Assembly: GCA_035559535.1 (NCBI GenBank)
Contig: DATMBG010000020.1
Coordinates: 1-46,171, forward strand
Length of the DNA: 46,171 bases
Direction: 5' to 3'
Origin: Candidatus Limnocylindrales bacterium
GTDB lineage: Bacteria; Moduliflexota; Moduliflexia; Moduliflexales; JAUQPW01
The notes beneath the pieces were generated by a model that made no database searches, was not told the origin of the DNA, and saw only the letters and a list, made by a program, of their open reading frames with translations. This document shows, one piece after another, positions 9,364-18,376 of this stretch (its first letter is position 1; each line of letters begins with the position of its first letter). A program made the translations under genes and the position numbers.

Positions 9364-10554
9364 TTAGCTCCCCTCTGGACTGGCCTCTAATTTGACATTG
9401 AGGGTCAGAGACTTCCCGCCCCGGATGATGCCCACAGAAATTATCTCACCAACCCGTTGCTGGCGGATGATTTGAGTAATATCATCGGAGTTTATTATTT
9501 TCTCGCCGGCAATTTCGGTAATAATATCGCCCCCCACCATAATTTTACGACTCCCCAGTAAGTAAGCTTTATTTCCCCCCTGGATACCGGCTTTATCGGC
9601 AGGACTCCCCCGATAAATCTGAGCAACCATAAAACCTTCCTGAACGGGTAACTTCAAAATTTCTGCAATTTCGGGAATAATAGTCAGGCCACTGGCCACT
9701 CCCAACCAGGGTCTTATAACCCTTCCCTGGGTTATAAGCTGGTCTGCAATTTCTTTAGCCGTATGAATGGGAATGGCAAAACCAATACCCTGGGACCCTC
9801 CGGATCTGGAATAAATGGCGGTATTGATACCGATGACCTCTCCCCTGGAGTTGATTAGAGGGCCACCGCTGTTCCCAGGATTAATGGAGGCATCGGTCTG
9901 GATCACCTGACGGACTTCTGCATTTTCACTGATTCGGAGTTGTCGGTTCAGGGCGCTGATCACACCGGAGGTAACCGTTTGGTTAAATCCAAAAGGATTT
10001 CCAATAGCAATGGCCCTTTGGCCGACACGAAGTTTACGGGAATCTCCTAAAGTCACAGGACGTAGTTCGGGACTGGGGGGGATTTGAATCACCGCCAAAT
10101 CGGTTCCTGGATCCCGACCTACCAGTTTGGCAGGAACCTTTTTACCATTCGCCAGGGTTACCTCTAAAATCCTGGCATCTTCGATTACATGGTTGTTGGT
10201 CAGGATATGCCCCTTGTTATCGATAATAAATCCAGATCCCTGACCTTCTCGAGGTACGATATCCATCCAAAAGTTCAGTTCTAGAGTGGTTGCTGCAATA
10301 TTAACCACAGAGGGAGAAACCCGCTCATATACTTTAATCACGGTCTTTTCACTCAGATCTTCATCGGGAAAAGAACTATTTACTTCGGAAACCCTGGACT
10401 CTTCCAGAGGAACTTCCCTCGTAATTTCTGAAGCCGTCGGTAAGAGTTTTGTTATTTGACCGGACTTTAAATTCTCATAATAGGTCACACCCACAAAGAC
10501 CAGGATACCACTTATGAGGCCGCTTAACAGAGAGACAATAATATAACGGTACAT
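9364..10554 (-). CDS. Membrane-anchored HtrA/Deg serine protease with one PDZ domain
   Basis: Periplasmic quality-control protease, 396 residues. The N-terminal hydrophobic helix (about residues 5-25) acts as an anchor or uncleaved signal. The trypsin-like domain carries the triad H122 (TNNHVIED), D152 (GTDLAVIQ) and S229 (NPGNSGGPL). A single PDZ domain follows (about residues 290-390), a DegS/HhoA-like layout rather than the two-PDZ DegP form. It lies downstream of the LolA-like gene in the same direction but is separated by a repeat-containing 136-nt gap, so it may have its own promoter. A role in envelope stress fits its neighbours, which move lipoproteins to the outer membrane. Confidence 0.92.
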   Translation of the reverse strand: MYRYIIVSLLSGLISGILVFVGVTYYENLKSGQITKLLPTASEITREVPLEESRVSEVNSSFPDEDLSEKTVIKVYERVSPSVVNIAATTLELNFWMDIVPREGQGSGFIIDNKGHILTNNHVIEDARILEVTLANGKKVPAKLVGRDPGTDLAVIQIPPSPELRPVTLGDSRKLRVGQRAIAIGNPFGFNQTVTSGVISALNRQLRISENAEVRQVIQTDASINPGNSGGPLINSRGEVIGINTAIYSRSGGSQGIGFAIPIHTAKEIADQLITQGRVIRPWLGVASGLTIIPEIAEILKLPVQEGFMVAQIYRGSPADKAGIQGGNKAYLLGSRKIMVGGDIITEIAGEKIINSDDITQIIRQQRVGEIISVGIIRGGKSLTLNVKLEASPEGS

Positions 10555-10690
10555 AAGAATTTAACCACAAAGGGACTTTGGATTACGACAAAACCCCGGT
10601 CTTTTCATCGCCCTCCCCCTTTATTTTTTTCTATCTATCGTGGTCCAAAATGCCTTTGTGTCTTTGTGGTTGAATTCTTTAAATCCTAGA
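10555..10690. repeat. Intergenic inverted dispersed repeat (ACCACAAAG type)
   Basis: The left end reads AAGAATTTAACCACAAAG (from 10557) and the right end is close to its reverse complement, CTTTGTGGTTGAATTCTTT (10662-10680). The right arm also carries the CTTTGTGTCTTTGTGG phrase common in intergenic repeats of many bacterial genomes. The whole gap between the LolA-like and HtrA genes is thus one imperfect palindrome of about 125 nt. Confidence 0.5.
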
Positions 10691-11422
10691 TTATTTAGAA
10701 TAATCTATCACTTCTGCCTCTTTAGGAACTTTAAAGTCAAATACACTATCTGCTACGTGGGTATTGAGCTGGATAGAATGGAATTCAATGGTGGTCGTAT
10801 CTTCATTGTTCTCTAAAAGCTGAGTCTTAATTGGAAGCCAGAGGTCCTTATCAATCCAGAGGGTCATCTTGGAAAAGTAAGATGAGAGGTCCTTATTCTT
10901 AGGGATCAGTTCCAGGACGTACACGTCTTTTTGATTCACCTTATCAGCCCCGATTAAATTTACCTCATAGGAGTCTCGGATTTCGGCGGTCGTAGAACCA
11001 AATCCTAGAAGAAGAGATTCCGTCTGGGCTTTATCTTTGAGATTAACCTTTTGAACTTGTTTAATTTTAGGTGAGTATAACCAGGCAATGCCTTTATTGA
11101 TAGTCAGCTTGTCGGAACTGGGTTTTTCAAACTCCCAGAGCATTTTCCCGCCTTTTTTGTAGGTCACTTTTCCGCTGGACTCGACCTTATCGTCAAATTG
11201 GGTAAAAACCTTAACCTGCCAAAAATCTGCTTTAAAATCGGTAAGATTTTTACCGGCCTGTTCCATCTGATCCAGAACATAGGAGAGCAGAGCTGCTTTA
11301 TCGTCAGCATCCGGCTCTTTTGACTTCCCAGAGATCTGGGCAAAGGCAGGACTCACCGTAAACAAAATTAAAAAAAGGATAATAATCATCAAGTTCTCTA
11401 TCCTCCATTTTACTTTAGTCAT
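10691..11422 (-). CDS. LolA-like outer-membrane lipoprotein carrier
   Basis: Periplasmic chaperone that carries lipoproteins, or another lipid-modified cargo, from an inner-membrane ABC exporter to the outer membrane. The 243-residue protein starts with a signal peptide (LMIIILFLILFTVSPAFA). The mature part is typical of the LolA half-barrel: NLTDFKADFWQVK, SSGKVTYKKGGKMLWEF, and the region ending in VFDFKVPKEAEVID. The ATG at 11422 is chosen because its first bases overlap the stop of the upstream ATPase gene by 8 nt (ATGACTAA), a translational-coupling arrangement. A start at 11485 would lengthen the N-terminus inside the ATPase gene with no benefit. The gene order supports a Lol-type function. 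Confidence 0.8.
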   Translation of the reverse strand: MTKVKWRIENLMIIILFLILFTVSPAFAQISGKSKEPDADDKAALLSYVLDQMEQAGKNLTDFKADFWQVKVFTQFDDKVESSGKVTYKKGGKMLWEFEKPSSDKLTINKGIAWLYSPKIKQVQKVNLKDKAQTESLLLGFGSTTAEIRDSYEVNLIGADKVNQKDVYVLELIPKNKDLSSYFSKMTLWIDKDLWLPIKTQLLENNEDTTTIEFHSIQLNTHVADSVFDFKVPKEAEVIDYSK

Positions 11423-12101
11423 TGATAATTTGCCCATCCCGCATTTTAATAATACGATGGGCCTTGGACGCGACTTCTCGATCATGGGTAATTAAGACAA
11501 TGGTTTGACCGAGTTGTTTATTCAAATCCATGAACAACTTAAGAATTGCAGCAGAGTTACCGGAGTCCAGGTTGCCGGTAGGTTCATCTGCAAGTACCAG
11601 GCTGGGTTTATTAATAAGGGCTCTGGCAATAGCGACCCGTTGTTGTTCCCCAATGGAAAGTTCGATAGGTCTATGATGCGATTTATTTTTCAAACCGACC
11701 AGGCTTAGCATATTCAAAACTTCTGATTTGCTTATGCCGTTACGAATGCCGTTTATTTTTAAAGCCATCTCAACATTTCCAAAAGCTGTCAGGGTTGGAA
11801 GCAAATTGAATCGTTGAAAAACAAAACCGACTTTCTCTCGCCGGATTCTGGTTAACTCACAATCCCTGGCCTGGGATAAATCCATGTCATCCAGAATAAC
11901 CTGGCCAGAGGTGGGATGCAGCAGGCCTCCCAATACGTGGAGGAGGGTTGATTTACCACATCCTGAAGGTCCCATAATGGCTACAAACTCCCCTTCCTGA
12001 ACTTCCATATGGATACCCCGAAGAGCCGGAACGATAACCTTCCCTATCTGATAATCCACCTTGAGGTCGATGGCTTTTAAAATCGTCTTCATACTATTCA
12101 T
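11415..12101 (-). CDS. ABC exporter ATPase, LolD/MacB type
   Basis: Cytoplasmic ATPase of 228 residues. It has Walker A GPSGCGKS, Q-loop VFQRFNLLPTLTA, a slightly altered signature LSIGEQQR (isoleucine in place of the usual first glycine), and Walker B LVLADEPTGNLDS, the last being a hallmark of the LolD/MacB/FtsE family. Its ATG overlaps the last codons of the permease gene by 8 nt and its own end overlaps the LolA-like start by 8 nt, so the three genes are translationally linked. It should energise the adjacent FtsX-fold permease by mechanotransmission rather than by channel transport. Confidence 0.88.
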   Translation of the reverse strand: MNSMKTILKAIDLKVDYQIGKVIVPALRGIHMEVQEGEFVAIMGPSGCGKSTLLHVLGGLLHPTSGQVILDDMDLSQARDCELTRIRREKVGFVFQRFNLLPTLTAFGNVEMALKINGIRNGISKSEVLNMLSLVGLKNKSHHRPIELSIGEQQRVAIARALINKPSLVLADEPTGNLDSGNSAAILKLFMDLNKQLGQTIVLITHDREVASKAHRIIKMRDGQIIND

Positions 12102-13191
12102 ATCTGAGAGCTACGATAGGGTCTAATTTCACGGCCCGGAAAGCAGGATAAAAAGAACCCAACAGACCACCCAAGGTCCCTACGAGCCCAGAGATTAAAA
12201 TCCAGGAAAGCGTAATTTCGATGTTGAGAAGGGGATAAAAAGTTTGAATAATCTTTTTCGCCGCAAAAGCTAAACCATAACCGACCAGGACGCCCGCCAC
12301 GCAGAGCAATACAGACTCCAGAATAATATTACCCATGATAAACCCCTTGGAGGCACCCATTGCTTTCAAGATTCCTATTTCACGGGTGCGTTCCAGAATC
12401 GTTGTATACATGGCCAGAAGGATAACTAAAAAACTAATGAACAGGGTTGCAGACGTAATTCCCATGAGCAACTCATTTAGTCCCACAATGTTCTCCATCA
12501 TGGTTTCTACAAAGGTTTCCAAAATATACGCTTTTAAACCTTTTACCTGCTGTTCGATTTCATTGGCTACCTGCTTGATTTGACTTAGAGATTCTGCCTT
12601 CACAAAAAATAAAGAAACCCGTCCTTCTTCATCCATAGCCTTTTGAAGGGTTTCCAAAGGCATAAAAATTCTGGCTCCGACACCGGCCTTACTGATTCCT
12701 ACTATAGTATAGGAAGTACCCAAAAGATCTAAAGTGGATCCCACATCTAGATGATGAGCTTCTGCCAGTCGACTATCTACCACAATCTCTTCCCCTTGTT
12801 GGACCATGCGCCCTTTCAAAATTTCCAGATGGTTTCCAACCTGATTAAAACTCTCAGGTTGTATCCCATAAACGAGATTAATACTTCCCTGGATCGATGC
12901 CGTCCAGGTTATAACTGGAGTCACCGCCTTGACCCCAGGAACAGCCTGAATTTTCTCCTGTAACTTGATGGGAATGACCCCACTTTTTAAACCCAAAAAC
13001 ACAGAAGAATCTGCGCGCTGAACCAAAATATCTGCACCAATATTCTCGATCCGTCGGGCCGTATCGTTTACCGTGCCTTTCGCCATACCGATCAAAATGA
13101 GCAACATGGTAATACCCAGGGCAACGGCGAGGATACTAATCAGGCTGCGAACCCTCCGCTGTAAAATATTGGATAAAGGTAGATTAGCCAT
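12094..13191 (-). CDS. FtsX/MacB-fold ABC permease, LolC/E-like
   Basis: Inner-membrane permease of 365 residues. One helix lies near the N-terminus (LISILAVALGITMLLILIGM), then a large periplasmic domain (about residues 40-240), then three helices in the C-terminal third with the MacB/LolE features ERTREIGILKAMGAS and PAFRAVKLDPIVALRYE. A start at 13191 puts MANLPLSNIL directly before the first helix, as in relatives; a start at 13245 would add 18 residues without matching the family. Only one permease gene is present, so the complex would be a homodimer, unlike LolCE of enterics. With the ATPase, LolA-like carrier and lipoprotein it forms a likely export module. Confidence 0.85.
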   Translation of the reverse strand: MANLPLSNILQRRVRSLISILAVALGITMLLILIGMAKGTVNDTARRIENIGADILVQRADSSVFLGLKSGVIPIKLQEKIQAVPGVKAVTPVITWTASIQGSINLVYGIQPESFNQVGNHLEILKGRMVQQGEEIVVDSRLAEAHHLDVGSTLDLLGTSYTIVGISKAGVGARIFMPLETLQKAMDEEGRVSLFFVKAESLSQIKQVANEIEQQVKGLKAYILETFVETMMENIVGLNELLMGITSATLFISFLVILLAMYTTILERTREIGILKAMGASKGFIMGNIILESVLLCVAGVLVGYGLAFAAKKIIQTFYPLLNIEITLSWILISGLVGTLGGLLGSFYPAFRAVKLDPIVALRYE

Positions 13192-13300
13192 AACATGGCG
13201 GGCAGCAAGGGGTGAGCAGGGAGTATGAGACCAACCGATGGTCATTACAGATCTTATCTTGTAGTTTCTTCCTATTTTTTCTACCCACTACCCGCTGCCT

Positions 13301-14158
13301 TTAATTCTCTAATTCGACCACCTTATGATCCTTAGGTAAAGAGAAGGTAAACATCTTGGGATTCAAATCGGTATTGATTTCAACCTCCCGAAAGATTAAA
13401 GCTACTTCAATGCCTTCCCAAGGTCTTTGAATCGTCACCCGATAAGGGAACTGGATTTTTTCGACCTTTTCATAGTTGTCGTAGGTAACATCACCGACCA
13501 ACGCACTTTTTTCATTAAAAGATTGATAACGTCGAATCCTCAAAGTTTTATGCTCAATAAATATACGGCGCCGGAGATAATATCCAGAACCTGCTTCCCC
13601 CCGATCCCCTATATTAAGAATGTAAGCCCCCGGTACGACTTCCATATAAATAAAGTGGGAGGTCTCCTCAGGAGTTATTTCTTCAAGGAGTAAGGCATCT
13701 ACCAGGTGGTAGGGACGTAATCTGTAAAGAGGATTTTCCTGCTGGGTATTTGAACTCCGAGGGTGATTCTTCCCTACAAAGACTTCTCTTTTAGATGGAA
13801 TATAAAGCCAAAATTGGATTCCATCGGAAACCATTGTAAAAAAAGTAGGTAGTAATTCTTTGAAGCTTATCAATAAAACCTTATCCGGACGTTCAACAGC
13901 CAGCTTGGCCTGAATACTTTGTTTTTTTTCTGCACCTACACTTTTAAAATCTATAAAGATAGACGATTTTAAATTATAAATAGACCGAGCTTGTGTATTA
14001 ACGATCGAGATTAATTTATCGAGGGGAACCTCCTGGTAGTCTTTAAAAGTCTTGATTTCTTTCAGAGAGGTATTTTTTGAACTCGCACAACCCAAAACTC
14101 CTATCCAGGTAAAGATTAAAAAGCTATAAAACAACCCGATATTTTGGAATTTTTTCAT
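13301..14158 (-). CDS. Outer-membrane lipoprotein with LolB/LolA-like fold (predicted)
   Basis: A 285-residue lipoprotein. The signal ends in a lipobox with C24 (GVLGCASS). The mature protein begins with a helix (SIVNTQARSIYNLKSS), then alternating strands with phrases such as KLAVERPDKVLLIS, QFWLYIPSKREVFVG and YRVTIQRPWEGIEVALIF. That pattern fits the half-open barrel of LolA/LolB/LppX-type lipid carriers; I recognise the fold, not a named family. It is the first gene of a four-gene run (this gene, permease, ATPase, LolA-like), the logical place for an outer-membrane acceptor. Serine at +2 is compatible with outer-membrane sorting under the enterobacterial rule. Function as a LolB equivalent is inferred. 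Confidence 0.65.
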   Translation of the reverse strand: MKKFQNIGLFYSFLIFTWIGVLGCASSKNTSLKEIKTFKDYQEVPLDKLISIVNTQARSIYNLKSSIFIDFKSVGAEKKQSIQAKLAVERPDKVLLISFKELLPTFFTMVSDGIQFWLYIPSKREVFVGKNHPRSSNTQQENPLYRLRPYHLVDALLLEEITPEETSHFIYMEVVPGAYILNIGDRGEAGSGYYLRRRIFIEHKTLRIRRYQSFNEKSALVGDVTYDNYEKVEKIQFPYRVTIQRPWEGIEVALIFREVEINTDLNPKMFTFSLPKDHKVVELEN

Positions 14159-14258
14159 TTTAAGATCATGGGGCAGATTCGTTTTTCAAAGAAAAGGGTT
14201 TCTCAGCTTCATAGTTCTTGATAAAACTCTTTTTCCTACATAAACCGATTTGGTATAT

Positions 14259-14287
14259 TTTTAACATCGTCCCATGGATTGTGTCAA
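14259..14287 (-). promoter_or_regulatory. Possible promoter of the Lol-like operon
   Basis: On the minus strand TTGACA (14287-14282) is followed after 17 nt by TTAAAA (14264-14259), a weak -10 box. It lies about 100 nt upstream of the lipoprotein start and back to back with the promoter at 14305-14332. Confidence 0.35.
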
Positions 14288-14304
14288 GGGATTTGCTATT
14301 TCAA

Positions 14305-14332
14305 TTGACAATCTTTAAAAAAGTCTTAACAA
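14305..14332 (+). promoter_or_regulatory. Predicted promoter giving a leaderless lipoprotein mRNA
   Basis: TTGACA (14305-14310), 16-nt spacer, TAACAA (14327-14332). The ATG at 14341 begins 9 nt after the -10 box, where transcription should start. The neighbouring ATG at 14332 overlaps the -10 box and so should not be the start. Confidence 0.45.
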
Positions 14333-14340
14333 TGAATCCC

Positions 14341-14871
14341 ATGAATTCTAAGATACTTCCTTATGTTGTTTTGCGGCCCGGTTCGAAAAATCGCTTTTCG
14401 GCTTATCGTATATACTTTCTGGGCTTTTCTCAGCGGGGTAAAGTTTTTCTCTTAGGGGTCATTTTAACAGGAGTTTGCATGGGTTGTACCGTCCCACCTC
14501 CTGGTCCCATTACACCGACCAATACCCCTCCGGAATTAAGCGATTTCATTTTTCCCAGTCTGTACCGGGATATTTTTTTGAATAAAAATATCTATTATTT
14601 TCCAGGAGCCAGGGTCTCTTATAAAGACCCGGAAGCTAACCTGAGTCAGCTTATTCTTACTTTCCGACAAGGGATTACTTCCAGCTCTCTCATAGGTCAG
14701 GTGGTTACCTATTCTACCACTGGGACCCTGGCCCTGAACGGATTTGTAAGAAATATCGGAAGTCCAGGCCTGGATGTCTTCTCCCCCGGTACGGTTACGG
14801 TGAGCATTCAGGCTATAGACCGTGCAGGAGCTCGAAGCAATGTGCTAACCACGACCTTTGTACTATTGTAA
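14341..14871 (+). CDS. Hypothetical lipoprotein
   Basis: I do not recognise the family. The 176-residue product has a delayed hydrophobic signal (VFLLGVILTGVCMGC) with a lipobox cysteine in VCMGC, then a proline/threonine linker (VPPPGPITPTNTPPEL) and a mature domain of about 110 residues rich in beta-prone and polar residues (ARVSYKDPEANLSQLILTF, VTVSIQAIDRAGARSN). The end resembles an immunoglobulin-like strand pattern found in surface proteins. About 35 residues precede the hydrophobic stretch, long for a lipoprotein signal, so the true start may be further in. No ribosome-binding site precedes either ATG. The gene is followed after 16 nt by the Clp-like gene. Confidence 0.5.
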   Translation: MNSKILPYVVLRPGSKNRFSAYRIYFLGFSQRGKVFLLGVILTGVCMGCTVPPPGPITPTNTPPELSDFIFPSLYRDIFLNKNIYYFPGARVSYKDPEANLSQLILTFRQGITSSSLIGQVVTYSTTGTLALNGFVRNIGSPGLDVFSPGTVTVSIQAIDRAGARSNVLTTTFVLL

Positions 14872-14887
14872 GTGGAGGAAATCCAAG

Positions 14888-17800
14888 ATGAGATTCCCTG
14901 AAGAAATTATCCAAACCTATCCCTACCCTCTGGCCGTATCTGCCAGTCGGGTAAACAATGCAACCCAAAGCATGGAGGAGTATCTATGCCTGGTTAGCCT
15001 GTTTGAAACGAGTTTAAAATATCTCGCTTCTGTGAGTTTAAGTCATTATCTTCAGGATGAGATCGTAGATGAAGGGATCCAGGAACAGTTAAAAAAACTA
15101 TTACGCCCGACCCCAGGAGCATGGAACGATATTTTGCGAGCCTGCATACGTTTTTATACCCATACCCTTCATAAACCTTCCCTGATATCTGAACTATGTA
15201 AAATATATACGACCCGACTACTCCATCGAGATCCTGGAACTCAGGAAATACTCGTGTGGTTTCGTTTCATGGCTAAATACCTTAAGGAAAAGGAAAAAGT
15301 AGTCCAGAAACATGTTTCCCTACAGCAGGTTTTAGACCTGATGGTTCAATACCATCACAAAATCTGGGGTCATAGAGTTCAACCCCTTACCCCTAAGTTT
15401 TGCGAAAAACATGTGGAATACTTTCGGACCGGCATGCAGGGAATATTAAAACGAATAGCTTTTTTGACCCGTTATCCACTACGATATATTAAAGAAGTCC
15501 GGCAAATCAAGGATCAGAATTGCCATATCCTGTTCCATTATATGGGGGTAGCGAGGCGACAAAGTGAATGGTATACGGATTTAAGTATCCCGGAAGGAAG
15601 GTTATACCTGTGTGATGAACAAGGGGTACCCGGATTAACCCTTTATCCTTTATGTGTTATCTATCACGGTCATGTTTACATGTTAGAGTATGATAGGCAA
15701 GAGAAGGGCCTCCGCTATAGAGATTGTGAGACGGGAGAATTTTTGGGGTCGGCTTCGCTCTCTCGTTCTTCCCTTTTCCAGTTGATAGGTACTCCTGCCA
15801 ACAAACTGGATGAGTTAGAATTACCCGTTCCACCAGAGCCAGAGGAGGATGGACTGGAGATCGATGAAACTCCCTTCAAACCTTTCCTGGGTGAACTACT
15901 GGCCCAGTTTAACGAGGAAGGACGCCAGGCCCTGGAGATGGCATTGGGTGAAGCGCTCCGTATCGGTCACTTCTGGTTAGGAGTTGAATTTTTACTCATG
16001 GCCCTTTCCAGGCAAGATGGGAGACCTCTGAGTGATTTGTTACATGGAATAGGACTAAGCCGAAGCCATTTCCGGGGTGTGCTGCGGGGTGTGGTGGGCA
16101 TTGCGACCCGTGAAGATTGGAGTCAAATGAATGCGATCGCTTTGGGGAGAAAAGCTCTTCCTAAATTAAAAGAAGCCAGGCCTACAATCATGAGGAGGGG
16201 TTTTAATTCTGAGGATAAACCCTTCCCTGTGATTACTCCGCGGATGAAGACTGTCTTACAAGAGGCCGTTCAGTTGGCCGGAAATGGGAAAGCCGGGCAT
16301 ATTCAATTGTTATCTGCAGCTTTACAGCATACCCAATGCCTGGCCGTTAATCTGTTGTTGAGGCAGATAGCCGAATCCGGTCAGGATTTGAAAGAATTTC
16401 TCAACTGGGTTAAACAGCTTGCAAACCATGGAGATCGTGTACCCAGTAAGATCGTAAAATCTCCTATAGAATTGCCCAAACAAGGGCCAGGACCCAATGC
16501 CCGTGCCTCACAATTACCTCTACCACCTCTCCTGCGAAATAAAGGCCTGCTGGATAGATATGGACGTGACTTAACTGCAGAAGCGCGGGCCGGTAGACTC
16601 CACCCGGCTATCGGGGTAGACGGAATCCTACGACGCCTGAAACGTATTTTGATCCAGCGAGAGAACAACAATCCTTTACTCATCGGGGAACCGGGGGTAG
16701 GTAAGACGGCCATTGTCGAAGGATTAGCCTACGAATGGGTCTATCAAGGTTCAGAATTACCAGAATTGTCCGGTAAGCGTATCGTTGAGCTTTCGATCAA
16801 CGGCCTGATTGCAGGTACTAAATATCGGGGCGAACTGGAAGAACGGATTGAGCAGATCCTGGCAGAAGTCAAAGCGGCACCCGATGTGATCATCTTTATC
16901 GACGAAATTCATACCGTTTTGGGTGGTGGGGGGGATAGCAGCACGAACCTGGCCAATATACTCAAACCGGCTTTGGCCAGAGGTGAATTTCCCTGTATCG
17001 GTGCAACGACCATAGCCGAATACCGCAAGTATATCGAAAAAGACCCGGCCTTGAGCCGACGTTTCGAAACCATCGTGGTAGAAGAACCCAGTATGGAAGA
17101 TACCATAAAGATCTTAAAAGGTCTTCAACAGGGCTTTGAAGACCATTATGGGATCCCTATTACCCAAAGTGGGATAGAGGCTGCGGTTCGGCTTTCAGTT
17201 CGCTATTTACCCGATGAGAGGCTACCGGCCAAGGCGATTAAACTTCTGGAACAGGCCGGAGCTTACACCAAACTTCCCTCATTGATTGATCTGGCGAGGG
17301 CAGACCGGGAAGAAATAACCCCCTCTCGCTTTAACGAGGTCAATGAAGATGTAATTCGTTACCTGCTGGCGCGAAAGACCGGAATTCCCCTGGAACGGTT
17401 AATGGGGGACGAGCTGGAGCGTATCAAAGGTATTGCAGAGGCGCTTCAAGCCCAGGTCATTGGACAGGATGAAGCCATCCAGGCCGTCGCTCAGGTTATT
17501 AAACGGGCACGAGCCGGATTGGGGAATCCCCTTCGACCTATTGGAGTATTTCTTTTTGTAGGACCAACCGGGGTTGGTAAAACCGAATTAGCCCGGGCAT
17601 TGGCCGGTTTTCTCTTTCATAACCGCGAAGCAATGATCCGCCTGGATATGTCAGAATATATGGAAAAACATCAGGTCTCCAGACTGATAGGTGCCCCACC
17701 CGGCTATGTAGGTTATGAGGAAGAGGGTCAACTCACGGGCCCGTTACGGTTGCGTCCCCATAGCGTCGTTTTATTGGATGAAATGGAAAAGGCCCACGAA

Positions 17801-18376
17801 GAGGTTCATAACCTCTTCTTACAACTCTTCGAAGAGGGCCGCCTGACCGACTCCAAGGGACGTACGGTGAGTGGTCGAGAAGCCATCTTTATTATGACCT
17901 CCAATGTCGGTTCAGAGGTATATCGCCAACAATCTATGGGTTTCCTCCCCAAGGAAAAATTGAGCCCGGAATGGCTCAAAGAAAAACAGGCCGGGATCGA
18001 AAAAGCACTCCGTATCAAATTTAAACCGGAGTTCCTCAATCGCATTGATCGGATAATCCACTTCAATCCTCTTACCTTGCCGGACGTCATCCGTATCTTC
18101 CAGTTGCAATTCGTGTCGATCCAGAAGCGATTACTGGATTACCATGAGATTCAACTCAAAATTACACCGGAAGCGGTTCAGTATGTCTGTGAAGAAGGCT
18201 ATGATACTTTAAACGGGGCCAGACCCCTAACCCGCGCCATGGATAGGCTGATTGTCGAACCGTTAACCGATTTGATCCTGGATGGAAAAATTAAGGCCTA
18301 CAACACCGTTACCATTCACTATGACGGTTCACAATTGACCTTTGAAAAAGGGTCGATCCCTGTAGAGATTCTGTGA
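14888..18376 (+). CDS. ClpA/ClpC-like double-AAA unfoldase with an unrecognised N-terminal module
   Basis: A 1162-residue Hsp100 protein. Residues 1-330 form a helical then mixed module I do not recognise (starting EEIIQTYPYPLAVSASRV, with LFETSLKYLASVSL). Two Clp N-repeat-like blocks follow (about 335-410 and 445-510). D1 has Walker A GEPGVGKT (600-607) and Walker B IIFIDEIHTV; D2 has GPTGVGKT (892-899) and VVLLDEMEKA. The long coiled-coil middle domain of ClpB is absent. An MGF tripeptide at 1017-1019 sits where ClpA/ClpC carry the ClpP-docking loop. No clpP lies in the window. The ATG at 14888 has GGAGGA upstream. The stop overlaps the FHA gene start by 4 nt. Compare the standard ClpB at 43005-45596. 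Confidence 0.85.
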   Translation: MRFPEEIIQTYPYPLAVSASRVNNATQSMEEYLCLVSLFETSLKYLASVSLSHYLQDEIVDEGIQEQLKKLLRPTPGAWNDILRACIRFYTHTLHKPSLISELCKIYTTRLLHRDPGTQEILVWFRFMAKYLKEKEKVVQKHVSLQQVLDLMVQYHHKIWGHRVQPLTPKFCEKHVEYFRTGMQGILKRIAFLTRYPLRYIKEVRQIKDQNCHILFHYMGVARRQSEWYTDLSIPEGRLYLCDEQGVPGLTLYPLCVIYHGHVYMLEYDRQEKGLRYRDCETGEFLGSASLSRSSLFQLIGTPANKLDELELPVPPEPEEDGLEIDETPFKPFLGELLAQFNEEGRQALEMALGEALRIGHFWLGVEFLLMALSRQDGRPLSDLLHGIGLSRSHFRGVLRGVVGIATREDWSQMNAIALGRKALPKLKEARPTIMRRGFNSEDKPFPVITPRMKTVLQEAVQLAGNGKAGHIQLLSAALQHTQCLAVNLLLRQIAESGQDLKEFLNWVKQLANHGDRVPSKIVKSPIELPKQGPGPNARASQLPLPPLLRNKGLLDRYGRDLTAEARAGRLHPAIGVDGILRRLKRILIQRENNNPLLIGEPGVGKTAIVEGLAYEWVYQGSELPELSGKRIVELSINGLIAGTKYRGELEERIEQILAEVKAAPDVIIFIDEIHTVLGGGGDSSTNLANILKPALARGEFPCIGATTIAEYRKYIEKDPALSRRFETIVVEEPSMEDTIKILKGLQQGFEDHYGIPITQSGIEAAVRLSVRYLPDERLPAKAIKLLEQAGAYTKLPSLIDLARADREEITPSRFNEVNEDVIRYLLARKTGIPLERLMGDELERIKGIAEALQAQVIGQDEAIQAVAQVIKRARAGLGNPLRPIGVFLFVGPTGVGKTELARALAGFLFHNREAMIRLDMSEYMEKHQVSRLIGAPPGYVGYEEEGQLTGPLRLRPHSVVLLDEMEKAHEEVHNLFLQLFEEGRLTDSKGRTVSGREAIFIMTSNVGSEVYRQQSMGFLPKEKLSPEWLKEKQAGIEKALRIKFKPEFLNRIDRIIHFNPLTLPDVIRIFQLQFVSIQKRLLDYHEIQLKITPEAVQYVCEEGYDTLNGARPLTRAMDRLIVEPLTDLILDGKIKAYNTVTIHYDGSQLTFEKGSIPVEIL

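Noticed and set aside
16381-16713. 110-codon antisense frame in the Clp-like gene
   Set aside because: A shadow of the strong AAA coding frame; low-complexity, arginine-rich, no start signals.
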